Assembly (NCBI GenBank): GCA_031270525.1
Contig: JAISXN010000139.1
Span: 1-20,816, forward strand
DNA: 20,816 nt
Reading direction: 5' to 3'
From: Candidatus Symbiothrix sp.
GTDB lineage: Bacteria > Bacteroidota > Bacteroidia > Bacteroidales > Azobacteroidaceae
In this document: piece after piece, positions 8,375 through 15,365 of the stretch
How positions within the stretch are numbered: position 1 is the stretch's first letter
How the letters are laid out: the number at the start of each line of letters is the position of its first letter
Program-made: the position numbers and the translations under genes
The notes under the pieces: generated by a model
Told to the model about the DNA's origin: nothing
The model's input: only the letters and a program-made list of their open reading frames with translations
Database searches by the model: none

Positions 8375-9284
8375 TACCTGATATATTCCTCGGATGATGC
8401 TCTAAAATCTCGCTCCTCAGAAAATCCCTATCCAAATGGGTATAAATTTCGGTAGTAGCAATTTTTTCATGTCCCAACATCTGCTGGATAGCCCGCAAAT
8501 TAGCGCCCCCTTCAAGCAAATGAGTGGCAAACGAATGTCGGAAAGTATGCGGACTGACCGTTTTGTGTATGCCGGCTAATTCCGTATGTTGTTTAATAAT
8601 GTAAAAAACCATGACCCGGGTGAGCGCCGTTCCCCGGCGGTTCAGAAACAATACATCTTCGTAACCTTTTTTTACTTCAACATGGCAACGGTCGAGCAAA
8701 TATAAATTGATTTCCTTAATGGCTGTCGATGAAATAGGGACCAGGCGTTGCTTCCCGCCTTTCCCTTCCACTTTGATAAAACCCTCGTCCGGATACAAGT
8801 TCGGGAAACGAATGTTGATAAGTTCCGAAACGCGCAAGCCGCAACTGTAAAGCGTTTCCAGAATCGCCCGGTTGCGTTGCCCTTCGGGTAATGACAAATC
8901 AATGCTGCCGATGACGTCGTTAATTTCCTGAAGCGTAAGAAATTCGGGGAGTTTTAGTCCGATTTTGGGAGATTCCAGCAGTTCGGTAGGGTCTTTTTGA
9001 ATGTAATTTTCCAAAAGCAAAAAGCGGTAAAACGATTTGATACCAGAAACAATCCTCGCCTGAGAACGCGGACTGATACCGATTTCGCGCAAGCCGGCAA
9101 TCATTGCTTGCAAGTCTTCCAAACCGGCTTCTTCCGGTGTTTTTCCGGCGTCGCGAAGATAATTTAATAACTTATTCAAATCGTCCATATATGCTTCTAC
9201 CGAATTGATAGACAAGGACTTTTCAAGTTGTAGAAATGTATGGTAAGCCGTTGTTTTATCCTGAATGTCCCGATTTATCTCCAT
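8358..9284 (-). CDS. xerD: Site-specific tyrosine recombinase XerD
   Basis: XerD-type recombinases work with XerC and FtsK at dif to resolve chromosome dimers. Using the ATG at 9284-9282 the protein has 308 residues, the normal size. The frame is open further back to a TTG at 9329, but that would add residues the family lacks and would run into the aroQ promoter. An N-terminal SAM-like core-binding domain (1-110) precedes the catalytic domain, which holds the full set Arg151 (CGLRVSEL), Lys175 (VEGKGGKQR), His246 and Arg249 (HTFRHSFATHLLEGG), His272 (LGHEKIATTEIYTH) and Tyr281. Its isolated housekeeping setting, divergent from aroQ, argues for Xer rather than a mobile-element integrase. XerC versus XerD cannot be decided with full certainty from motifs alone. 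Confidence 0.9.
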   Translation of the reverse strand: MEINRDIQDKTTAYHTFLQLEKSLSINSVEAYMDDLNKLLNYLRDAGKTPEEAGLEDLQAMIAGLREIGISPRSQARIVSGIKSFYRFLLLENYIQKDPTELLESPKIGLKLPEFLTLQEINDVIGSIDLSLPEGQRNRAILETLYSCGLRVSELINIRFPNLYPDEGFIKVEGKGGKQRLVPISSTAIKEINLYLLDRCHVEVKKGYEDVLFLNRRGTALTRVMVFYIIKQHTELAGIHKTVSPHTFRHSFATHLLEGGANLRAIQQMLGHEKIATTEIYTHLDRDFLRSEILEHHPRNISGTRRTT

Positions 9285-9314
9285 AAATAATGTATTTATA
9301 TGAATAAAAATCAC

Positions 9315-9322
9315 TAATTTTG
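9315..9322 (+). promoter_or_regulatory. -7 element of the aroQ promoter
   Basis: TAATTTTG matches TAnnTTTG and lies 27 bases before the aroQ ATG, so transcription would start near 9328. The -33 region is AT-rich without a clear TTTG. It probably drives aroQ-pyk-methyltransferase. Confidence 0.55.
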
Positions 9323-9349
9323 CACCCAAAGTTATAAAAATAAATTTAC

Positions 9350-9790
9350 ATGAAGCTTCAAATTATCAATGGACCAAACTTAAATCTCTTAGGAATCCGT
9401 GAACCGGAAGTTTACGGTTTCTCTTCTTTCGAAGATTATCTGCAAGAACTAATCCGGCGTTTTCCCGACGTCGAATTTCATTATTTCCAGTCAAATGTGG
9501 AAGGCGAAATTATCAATAAAATTCAAGAAACAGGATTTTCTTTTGATGGAATTATTTTGAATGCGGGAGCTTATACGCACACATCCATTGCAATTCATGA
9601 TGCGATAAAAGGCGTAAAAACACCTGTGATAGAAGTTCATATATCAAATGTTCATGCACGGGAATCTTTCCGGCATCATTCTTTGATTGCAGAGGCTTGT
9701 AAGGGAGTTATTGCAGGATTCGGCCTGGATTCTTACCGATTGGCAATTGAAGCGATAAATAATAAATTATGCTTAAACAAACTAAAATAG
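9350..9790 (+). CDS. aroQ: Type II 3-dehydroquinate dehydratase
   Basis: AroQ dehydrates 3-dehydroquinate to 3-dehydroshikimate in the shikimate pathway. The 146-residue protein matches the small dodecameric type II family. INGPNLNLLGIREPEVYG carries the catalytic Tyr22. FQSNVEGEIINKIQE and ILNAGAYTHTSIAIHDAI form the active-site region. EVHISNVHARESFRHHS carries the catalytic His97 and the substrate-binding arginine. The last 22 bases overlap the start of pyk in another frame, so the two genes are cotranscribed and probably translationally coupled. The gene is divergent from xerD. Confidence 0.97.
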   Translation: MKLQIINGPNLNLLGIREPEVYGFSSFEDYLQELIRRFPDVEFHYFQSNVEGEIINKIQETGFSFDGIILNAGAYTHTSIAIHDAIKGVKTPVIEVHISNVHARESFRHHSLIAEACKGVIAGFGLDSYRLAIEAINNKLCLNKLK

Positions 9791-11217
9791 TAGCGACAAT
9801 TTCCGATAAGCGTTGCGAAGTCGATTTTATTGCAGAGTTGTTCAACGCCGGAATGAACGTAGTTCGTATGAATTCCGCACACCTCGGAAAAGAAGGTTTT
9901 GACAAGATTATCCGAAATACAAGGGCTGTTTCCAACCGGATAGGGATTTTAATGGATACCAAAGGCCCTGAAATCCGGACAACCGTATCCGACGCACCGG
10001 TTCCATTCAAAACCGGCGACAAGGTGCATATTAAAGGTGATACGGAAGGTAAAACTTCGGCGGAATGTATTTATGTCAATTATAAAAACTTCGCGAATGA
10101 AATAAAATTGGGAAGTTTGATTATGATTGACGATGGCGACCTGGAATTGAAAGTCATTGAAAAACAGCAAGATTCATTGTTGCTTGAAGTGCTGAATGAC
10201 GCGGTTCTGGGAAGCCGGAAGAGCGTGAATGTGCCGGGTGTCCGCATCAATTTGCCTTCTTTGACGGAAAAAGACAGGGTGAACATCTTGTATGCCATTG
10301 AAAATCAGGTCGATTTTATTGCACATTCTTTTGTCCGCAGTAAACAGGACGTTTTGGATATTCAGCGGATTTTGGACGAATATCGCAGTCCGATAAAAAT
10401 CATTGCTAAAATAGAAAATCAGGAAGGAATTGATAATATTGACGATATTCTGGAAGTAGCTTACGGAATCATGGTTGCGCGGGGCGATTTGGGTATTGAG
10501 GTGCCGCAGGAAAAAATTCCCGGTTTGCAAAGAATCCTGATTCGCAAATGTATCGCAGCTAAAAAGCCGGTAATTGTGGCTACGCAAATGCTTCATTCAA
10601 TGATAAATAACCCTCGTCCTACGCGGGCGGAAGTGACGGACGTCGCCAATGCGATTTATTACCGTACGGACGCCATCATGCTGAGCGGCGAAACGGCTTA
10701 CGGAAAATTTCCGGTCGAAGCGGTAAAAACCATGACGAGCATCGCACGGGAAGCGGAATTGAACAAGTTGAGAGAAAATGACATTCGTGTTCCTATGCCC
10801 GATGATGATTTGGATGTGACTTCTTTCCTTGCCAAACAAGCAGTGAAGACAAGTTTGAAACTCCAGGTAAAAGCTATCGTTACAGATAGTTATACCGGAA
10901 GGACAGCAAGGTATCTGGCTGCTTTCAGAGGAAAAGCGCCGGTTTTCGCTATTTGTTACCAAGACCGGACTACCCGCGAATTATCGCTTTCTTACGGCGT
11001 TTGGGCTGAATATCAAAAAAATACGGATGATTCGAAAAAATACCTTTTGGATGCTTTGAATAAGCTGATAAAGAAGCAGATGATAAACCGCAATGATATG
11101 GTGGCTTATTTGAGTGGCAGTTTCGGCGAAGGGGGAGGAACTTCTTTCCTTGAAATCAATAATGTCGGGAAAATTCTGGATGGGGGCAAACAGTTTAAAC
11201 CGCCATATTTCAAATGA
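9769..11217 (+). CDS. pyk: Pyruvate kinase
   Basis: Pyruvate kinase transfers phosphate from phosphoenolpyruvate to ADP at the end of glycolysis. The 482-residue protein has the standard A, B and C domains. Signatures are MDTKGPEIRT, the catalytic-lysine region IIAKIENQEGIDNIDDIL, MVARGDLGIEVPQEKIPGLQ, VIVATQMLHSMINNPRPTRAEVTDVANA and AIMLSGETAYGKFPVEAV. The segment that reads RLNFSHG in enterobacterial and animal enzymes reads RMNSAHLG here (residues 33-40), so the serine that helps bind K+ in those enzymes is Ala37. I recall a similar MNTAH form in Bacteroides, so this is probably a lineage trait. It overlaps aroQ by 22 bases and is followed 16 bases later by a methyltransferase gene. It also links to the nearby operon by supplying pyruvate, the substrate of citramalate synthase. 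Confidence 0.96.
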   Translation: MLKQTKIVATISDKRCEVDFIAELFNAGMNVVRMNSAHLGKEGFDKIIRNTRAVSNRIGILMDTKGPEIRTTVSDAPVPFKTGDKVHIKGDTEGKTSAECIYVNYKNFANEIKLGSLIMIDDGDLELKVIEKQQDSLLLEVLNDAVLGSRKSVNVPGVRINLPSLTEKDRVNILYAIENQVDFIAHSFVRSKQDVLDIQRILDEYRSPIKIIAKIENQEGIDNIDDILEVAYGIMVARGDLGIEVPQEKIPGLQRILIRKCIAAKKPVIVATQMLHSMINNPRPTRAEVTDVANAIYYRTDAIMLSGETAYGKFPVEAVKTMTSIAREAELNKLRENDIRVPMPDDDLDVTSFLAKQAVKTSLKLQVKAIVTDSYTGRTARYLAAFRGKAPVFAICYQDRTTRELSLSYGVWAEYQKNTDDSKKYLLDALNKLIKKQMINRNDMVAYLSGSFGEGGGTSFLEINNVGKILDGGKQFKPPYFK

Positions 11218-11233
11218 TTGACTCAATAAAATA

Positions 11234-11860
11234 ATGAATTTAGATGAATATATTATAAATCATATCGACGAGGAACCGCCCCTGCTTGCATCCTTAAACC
11301 GCAAAGCCCACATTGATTTGCTGCGTCCGCGAATGATAGCCGGTCACCTGCAAGGCCGGATATTGAAAATGCTGGTGCGAATGTACCGGCCGCAACGGAT
11401 TTTGGAAATAGGAACTTATACTGGATACGCAACTTTGTGTCTTGCAGAAGGTTTACCCGAAGACGGCGAAATTCACACGATTGAGATTGACGATGAAATG
11501 GAAGATTTTATCCGGAATCAATTCGACCAATCGGATTTGAAAAACAAGATTCATTTGCATATCGGAGATGCTTTGGAATTAATTCCTAAGTTAGAAGGCA
11601 CATTCGATTTCGTATTTATCGACGCCGACAAACGAGATTATTGCGAATATTACGAAACAGTTTATGATAAAGTGAATAAAGGCGGAATTATTTTAGCGGA
11701 TAATACGCTTTGGAGCGGGAAAGTTCTGGAAGAACCGCATCCCAACGACAAACAAACCATCGGCATCATTCGTTTTAACAAAATGATTGCAGAAGACCGG
11801 CGGATTGAGAAAGTAATTTTGCCTTTGCGGGACGGACTAACGATTATTTATAAAAAATAA
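11234..11860 (+). CDS. SAM-dependent O-methyltransferase (caffeoyl-CoA OMT / TrmR-like family)
   Basis: This 208-residue protein has the class I methyltransferase fold. Motif I is RILEIGTYTGYATLCLAEGL (about residues 55-74). The acidic ribose-binding region is IHTIEIDDE. The metal and substrate loop is FDFVFIDADKRDYCEYY, and GGIILADNTLWSGKV follows. Length and motifs fit the O-methyltransferase family 3 group, which in bacteria includes the tRNA-modifying enzyme TrmR and small-molecule catechol methyltransferases. Which substrate applies cannot be told from sequence. It is 16 bases after pyk in the same direction and is probably the last gene of that transcript. Confidence 0.9.
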   Translation: MNLDEYIINHIDEEPPLLASLNRKAHIDLLRPRMIAGHLQGRILKMLVRMYRPQRILEIGTYTGYATLCLAEGLPEDGEIHTIEIDDEMEDFIRNQFDQSDLKNKIHLHIGDALELIPKLEGTFDFVFIDADKRDYCEYYETVYDKVNKGGIILADNTLWSGKVLEEPHPNDKQTIGIIRFNKMIAEDRRIEKVILPLRDGLTIIYKK

Positions 11861-11963
11861 GTTTTCTGTTTCGGTTCCTACGCACGTGGAAGTTTGCTGC
11901 GACAATTTGAAACAGCCTTCGGCGATAGCCAATTGAAAATCAACGCAGTCAAATACTTTCATT

Positions 11964-12734
11964 TTAAAGCCCTAAAAATTTCAAAAATTTATCAACATTA
12001 ATATAAGGAGAATACCTTGTATATTGCCGCATCCGTCCGGACTTGTCAAATTCCCACACCCGGTCAATCGTTACCCCAAGTCCTTTCCACACATCTATAT
12101 CCGCACCGACACTCATTGCATTGTATGCAGGAGTAAACATCATCAGATTGGGAGGCGTCTGATTGTAGAGCGAATGTTGAAAACCCCCGTGAAGTGTAAT
12201 CCTGTCATGCAAGGAATAAGCAATACCGCCGAACGCTTGAGTGGTTATATTGGATTTGGCCGGCCAACCGGGAGCAATCCGGCTTTGAATAAATGCAAGA
12301 TTAGGGTATTGCGTAAATCCCACTCCTCCGTAAAGTACCATTTTTCCGGATAGTTGATAACTCAACGTAGGAGCAAAGGTAATTGTGGGTCCCAAAAGCG
12401 GCAGATCCCACCGGGAAGGAACAATATTAAAATTCAAATCAGGCGTTAATTCCCACGGTAAAATCGGTTTGGATATTTTTTTCTTATATTCGGGATTGCT
12501 TAAGTTAAACTTTTCAAAAGAATACATTGCGCTATCCTTAAACAGGCGTTCATCCGGTTTCGGAAACTGCATCTGATGGGAAATCAAATCCGGTTTGAAC
12601 ATTACGGTATCCGGCAATAAAGGTTTTTCCGGAAACGAACTATGCAGCGTATCCGTCTTTACTTCCTGTGCAAGCGTTACAAATAAGAAAGCGCAAGCGT
12701 ACCATCCGATAGTCAATAGAATAATCCTTCGCAT
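11964..12734 (-). CDS. Secreted protein of unknown function, possible outer-membrane beta-barrel
   Basis: I do not recognise a named family for this 256-residue protein. It starts with a signal peptide (MRRIILLTIGWYACAFLFVTLAQ, cut probably after LAQ). A proline-rich, poorly structured segment follows to about residue 105. The rest is made of alternating polar and aromatic stretches typical of outer-membrane beta-strands, for example TITFAPTLSYQLSGKMVLYGG, AFGGIAYSLHDRITLHGGFQH and MSVGADIDVWKGLGVTID. It has no lipobox cysteine and no T9SS sorting domain. It lies alone on the minus strand between the methyltransferase gene and rbfA, with its own promoter divergent from that of rbfA. Confidence 0.75.
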   Translation of the reverse strand: MRRIILLTIGWYACAFLFVTLAQEVKTDTLHSSFPEKPLLPDTVMFKPDLISHQMQFPKPDERLFKDSAMYSFEKFNLSNPEYKKKISKPILPWELTPDLNFNIVPSRWDLPLLGPTITFAPTLSYQLSGKMVLYGGVGFTQYPNLAFIQSRIAPGWPAKSNITTQAFGGIAYSLHDRITLHGGFQHSLYNQTPPNLMMFTPAYNAMSVGADIDVWKGLGVTIDRVWEFDKSGRMRQYTRYSPYINVDKFLKFLGL

Positions 12735-12758
12735 ATAAAAATAGGGTTTTTAAACATC

Positions 12759-12791
12759 CAAAGGTAACGATTATTTCTTACACAAACCAAA
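12759..12791 (-). promoter_or_regulatory. Promoter of the secreted-protein gene
   Basis: Leftward TACCTTTG at 12766-12759 matches TAnnTTTG. Leftward TTTG at 12791-12788 lies 21 bases upstream of it. The start codon is 25 bases downstream of the -7 element. The -33 element abuts that of the divergent rbfA promoter. Confidence 0.6.
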
Positions 12792-12822
12792 TTTCATATG
12801 TAACAAAAAAACCTTACCTTTG
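12792..12822 (+). promoter_or_regulatory. Promoter of rbfA
   Basis: TACCTTTG at 12815-12822 matches the -7 consensus, with TTTC at 12792-12795 as an imperfect -33 element 19 bases upstream. The rbfA ATG follows 48 bases after the -7 element. Confidence 0.6.
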
Positions 12823-12870
12823 TGTCGCGGATTACAGCGCACCGCACCCCTGCAATAAAACAAAAAAGTT

Positions 12871-13206
12871 ATGGAAAATACAAGATTACAGAAGATTGAA
12901 CGGCTGATACAGAAAGATTTAGGAGAAATTTTCCTGGCGCAAACCCGGCAAATGCCCGGCGTTTTGGTATCGGTAACCAATGTCAGGATGAGTCCCGATT
13001 TGAGCCTTTCGAAAGCCTATTTAAGTATTTTTCCTTCGGAAAAGGGAAAAGAAATATTGAGCAATATCAATTCTCATAAAAAATCCGTTCGTTATGAATT
13101 GGGTTTGCGGATTGGAAAGCAAGTGCGTCGCATTCCCGAATTGGCATTTTTTCTCGACGATTCGCTTGATTATTTAGATAAGATAGATCAGCTATTAGTT
13201 AAATGA
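12871..13206 (+). CDS. rbfA: 30S ribosome-binding factor A
   Basis: RbfA binds the free 30S subunit and helps mature the 5' end of 16S rRNA, notably in the cold. The 111-residue protein has the single KH-like domain of the family. The N-terminal helix is RLQKIERLIQKDLGEIF. VLVSVTNVRMSPDLSLSKAYLSIFP follows, and the C-terminal part is ELGLRIGKQVRRIPELAFFLDDSLDY, with the family's RxxPxLxFxxDxS pattern. Its stop overlaps the start of the next gene as ATGA at 13203-13206, so the permease is probably translated by coupling. Confidence 0.93.
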   Translation: MENTRLQKIERLIQKDLGEIFLAQTRQMPGVLVSVTNVRMSPDLSLSKAYLSIFPSEKGKEILSNINSHKKSVRYELGLRIGKQVRRIPELAFFLDDSLDYLDKIDQLLVK

Positions 13207-14420
13207 GTTTTCCTTTTTACATAGCAAAAAGGTATCTTTTTTCAAAGAAATCGCATAACGCCGTCAATATTATTTCTATTGTGGCGGTTTGCGGAGTGGC
13301 TGTTGCGACAATGGCTACGGTCTGTTCTATGTCGGTGCTCAACGGATTCCGGGGTTTGGTGACGGAGATGTTCAGCGCTTTTGATCCGGAATTGAAAATT
13401 ACTCCGGTCAAAGGGAAAGTCTTCAATCCGGATACGGTTATGTTCCGGGAAGTATACTCGTTGCCGGATATTGATCTGATTTCCGAAAGTCTGGAAGACA
13501 ATGTGATGATTAATTACCGGGGGCGCCAAGGTTTGGCTATACTGAAAGGCGTCGGCGATAATTTTGTTTCCCTGACGGATTTTGGGTCAATCCTGATAGA
13601 CGGAGATACGATACTGAAAAACGAGGTCAATAATTTCGCCTTGCTGGGTTTAGGGATAGCAAACAATATCGGCGTGAGTACCGGTTTCGTCTTCCCAATG
13701 GAAATCGACGCTCCCAAACGGAATGTCAAGGTAAATTTGTCCAATCCGATTGCTTCGATTAATCGGGAATATGTTTACATTGGCGGTGTTTTCAGAGTAG
13801 ATCAGGCGATATATGATGAGAATTACATCATTGTTCCCATCCGTTTGGCGCGGGATTTATTTGACTACGAAAAAGAAGTCAGCGCTTTGGAAATCAAGTT
13901 GAAAGCCGGCGCTTCGATCGAAGAGGCGCAAGCAAAAATTCAAAAGACTTTAGGCGATGATTTTCAGGTAAAAGACCGCTACCAACAGCAGGAGGATACT
14001 TTTAAGATGATAAACATTGAGAAATGGGTGACTTTTCTTATTTTGAGTTTTATTCTGCTGATTGCCGCTTTTAACATAATCGGTTCTTTGTCCATGCTGA
14101 TTATTGACAAACAGGCTGACGTAATAACCTTACGAAATTTAGGAGCTGATAACCGTCTGATTTCCGGTATTTTCCTTTTTGAGGGCTGGTTAATTTCAGC
14201 ATTTGGGGCTGTTATGGGAATTGTGTTGGGGCTTTTGCTTTGCTTCGGCCAGCAACATTTCGGCTGGTTGCGTTTGGGGACGGGCGATAATTTTTCCGTT
14301 ACTGCCTATCCGGTTATTGTTTCCTTTTCCGATTTGTTGTTTATATTGATTACTGTGCTGGTAATCGGGTTCTTTTCGGTGCTTTATCCGGTTCGGTATC
14401 TGGCAAAAAAGTGGCTTTGA
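13203..14420 (+). CDS. LolC/LolE-like ABC transporter permease (FtsX family)
   Basis: The 405-residue protein has the layout of lipoprotein-releasing permeases. A cytoplasmic N-terminus (FYIAKRYLFSKKSHNAVNIIS) leads into a first membrane segment at about 22-45. A periplasmic MacB-like domain occupies about 46-270. Three C-terminal membrane segments follow at about 276-300, 315-345 and 370-395, forming the FtsX domain. In LolCDE such permeases work with an ATPase to move lipoproteins from the inner membrane to the LolA chaperone. No ATPase gene is adjacent, so the LolD partner must be encoded elsewhere. The last 71 bases overlap the 3' end of purN on the other strand. A related FtsX-type exporter is the alternative reading. 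Confidence 0.85.
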   Translation: MSFPFYIAKRYLFSKKSHNAVNIISIVAVCGVAVATMATVCSMSVLNGFRGLVTEMFSAFDPELKITPVKGKVFNPDTVMFREVYSLPDIDLISESLEDNVMINYRGRQGLAILKGVGDNFVSLTDFGSILIDGDTILKNEVNNFALLGLGIANNIGVSTGFVFPMEIDAPKRNVKVNLSNPIASINREYVYIGGVFRVDQAIYDENYIIVPIRLARDLFDYEKEVSALEIKLKAGASIEEAQAKIQKTLGDDFQVKDRYQQQEDTFKMINIEKWVTFLILSFILLIAAFNIIGSLSMLIIDKQADVITLRNLGADNRLISGIFLFEGWLISAFGAVMGIVLGLLLCFGQQHFGWLRLGTGDNFSVTAYPVIVSFSDLLFILITVLVIGFFSVLYPVRYLAKKWL

Positions 14421-14961
14421 TGATTTCCGGGAAATACCGGTATTCCAACTCATGTACTTTTGCCGCTACATCTTCCGGAGTATCTGTCGGAAGCACTTTG
14501 CATCTTGCCTGAAAAATAATCTGTCCTTCATCGTAATTTTCATTCACATAATGGATTGTAATTCCCGATTCGGATTTCTTGTTTGCGACTACCGCTTCGT
14601 GAACGCGTGAGCCGTACATGCCTTTTCCTCCAAATTCAGGCAACAGCGCCGGATGAATATTGATGATTTTATCGGGATAAGCTTGTATAATGTTGAGGGG
14701 AATTTTTAACAAAAAGCCTGCCAAAACAATGCAATCAATCTTGTTTTCCAACAAAAAGGCCAGAACTTCCCCATTTTCAAAACTATCTCTTTTATAAAAG
14801 AAAGAAGGTATATGAAGTTTCTCCGCCCGCTCATGAACGTATGCATCCTGCTTATTGGAAATAATGAGCGGGAAATTTAAATTTGCGTCATTCCGGAAAT
14901 AGCGGATGATGTTTTCCACATTCGAACCGGAACCCGAAGCCAGTAAAGCGATATTTTTCAT
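14350..14961 (-). CDS. purN: Phosphoribosylglycinamide formyltransferase (GART)
   Basis: PurN transfers a formyl group from 10-formyl-tetrahydrofolate to GAR in purine synthesis. The 203-residue protein shows the phosphate-binding loop ALLASGSGSNVENI (Gly10-Asn14), the catalytic Asn101 and His103 in IINIHPALLPEFGGKGMYG, and the catalytic Asp144 in NENYDEGQII. The family normally ends near the segment HELEYRYFPEII. The remaining 20 or so residues here are coded antisense to the end of the permease gene and look like an unconserved extension. The gene stands alone on the minus strand, divergent from acpP. Confidence 0.95.
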   Translation of the reverse strand: MKNIALLASGSGSNVENIIRYFRNDANLNFPLIISNKQDAYVHERAEKLHIPSFFYKRDSFENGEVLAFLLENKIDCIVLAGFLLKIPLNIIQAYPDKIINIHPALLPEFGGKGMYGSRVHEAVVANKKSESGITIHYVNENYDEGQIIFQARCKVLPTDTPEDVAAKVHELEYRYFPEIIKATFLPDTEPDKAPKRTRLPAQ

Positions 14962-14979
14962 TGTTTTTCTCTTTGTTTA

Positions 14980-15006
14980 ATGCACAAAAAAACGATTATT
15001 GTGCAT
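14980..15006. repeat. 8-bp inverted repeat upstream of purN
   Basis: ATGCACAA at 14980-14987 and TTGTGCAT at 14999-15006 are perfect inverted arms around an 11-base AT-rich spacer. The site is 19 bases upstream of the purN start codon, within its likely promoter or 5' leader, and 40 bases upstream of the acpP -7 element. It could be an operator or a 5' UTR hairpin. No regulator can be named. Confidence 0.45.
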
Positions 15007-15022
15007 ATTTTTATGAATTTTC

Positions 15023-15053
15023 TTTTTTATCCCAAGATTAATGTTTACCTTTG
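15023..15053 (+). promoter_or_regulatory. Promoter of acpP-fabF-rnc
   Basis: TACCTTTG at 15046-15053 matches the -7 consensus. TTTT at 15023-15026 is a weak -33 element 19 bases upstream. The acpP ATG follows 53 bases after the -7 element. Confidence 0.6.
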
Positions 15054-15106
15054 CTCCGCAAAAATAAAAACAATTCTTTAAATTATTAATTAAAAAGAGA
15101 AAAATT

Positions 15107-15343
15107 ATGTCTGAAATTGCAGATAGAGTTAAAAGTATTATCGTAGACAAATTAAGCGTGGAAGAATCCGAAGTTACCAACGATGCAAGTTTTACAAACG
15201 ACTTGGGCGCCGATTCTTTGGATACAGTAGAGTTAATCATGGAATTTGAAAAAGAATTCGGCACTACAATTCCTGACGATCAAGCGGAAAAAATTGTGAC
15301 GGTAGGCGACGCAATTGCGTATTTGGAAAAAATAAATAAGTAA
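15107..15343 (+). CDS. acpP: Acyl carrier protein
   Basis: ACP carries growing acyl chains on a 4'-phosphopantetheine arm during fatty acid synthesis. The 78-residue acidic protein has the normal length and the attachment motif [15 protein letters not shown], with the modified serine at residue 37. The rest ([20 protein letters not shown]) matches the family's helices III and IV. The ATG follows an A-rich leader with a weak AGAGA purine stretch. fabF begins 23 bases after the stop codon, and the pair acts in the same pathway. Confidence 0.98.
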   Translation: MSEIADRVKSIIVDKLSVEESEVTNDASFTNDLGADSLDTVELIMEFEKEFGTTIPDDQAEKIVTVGDAIAYLEKINK

Positions 15344-15365
15344 AAACGAAATTCCAAAAATCGTT

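Noticed and set aside
8358..9284. Tyrosine recombinase as an integrase of a mobile element
   Set aside because: There are no att-like repeats, tRNA gene or cargo beside it, and it sits next to conserved housekeeping genes with XerD-like length and motifs.
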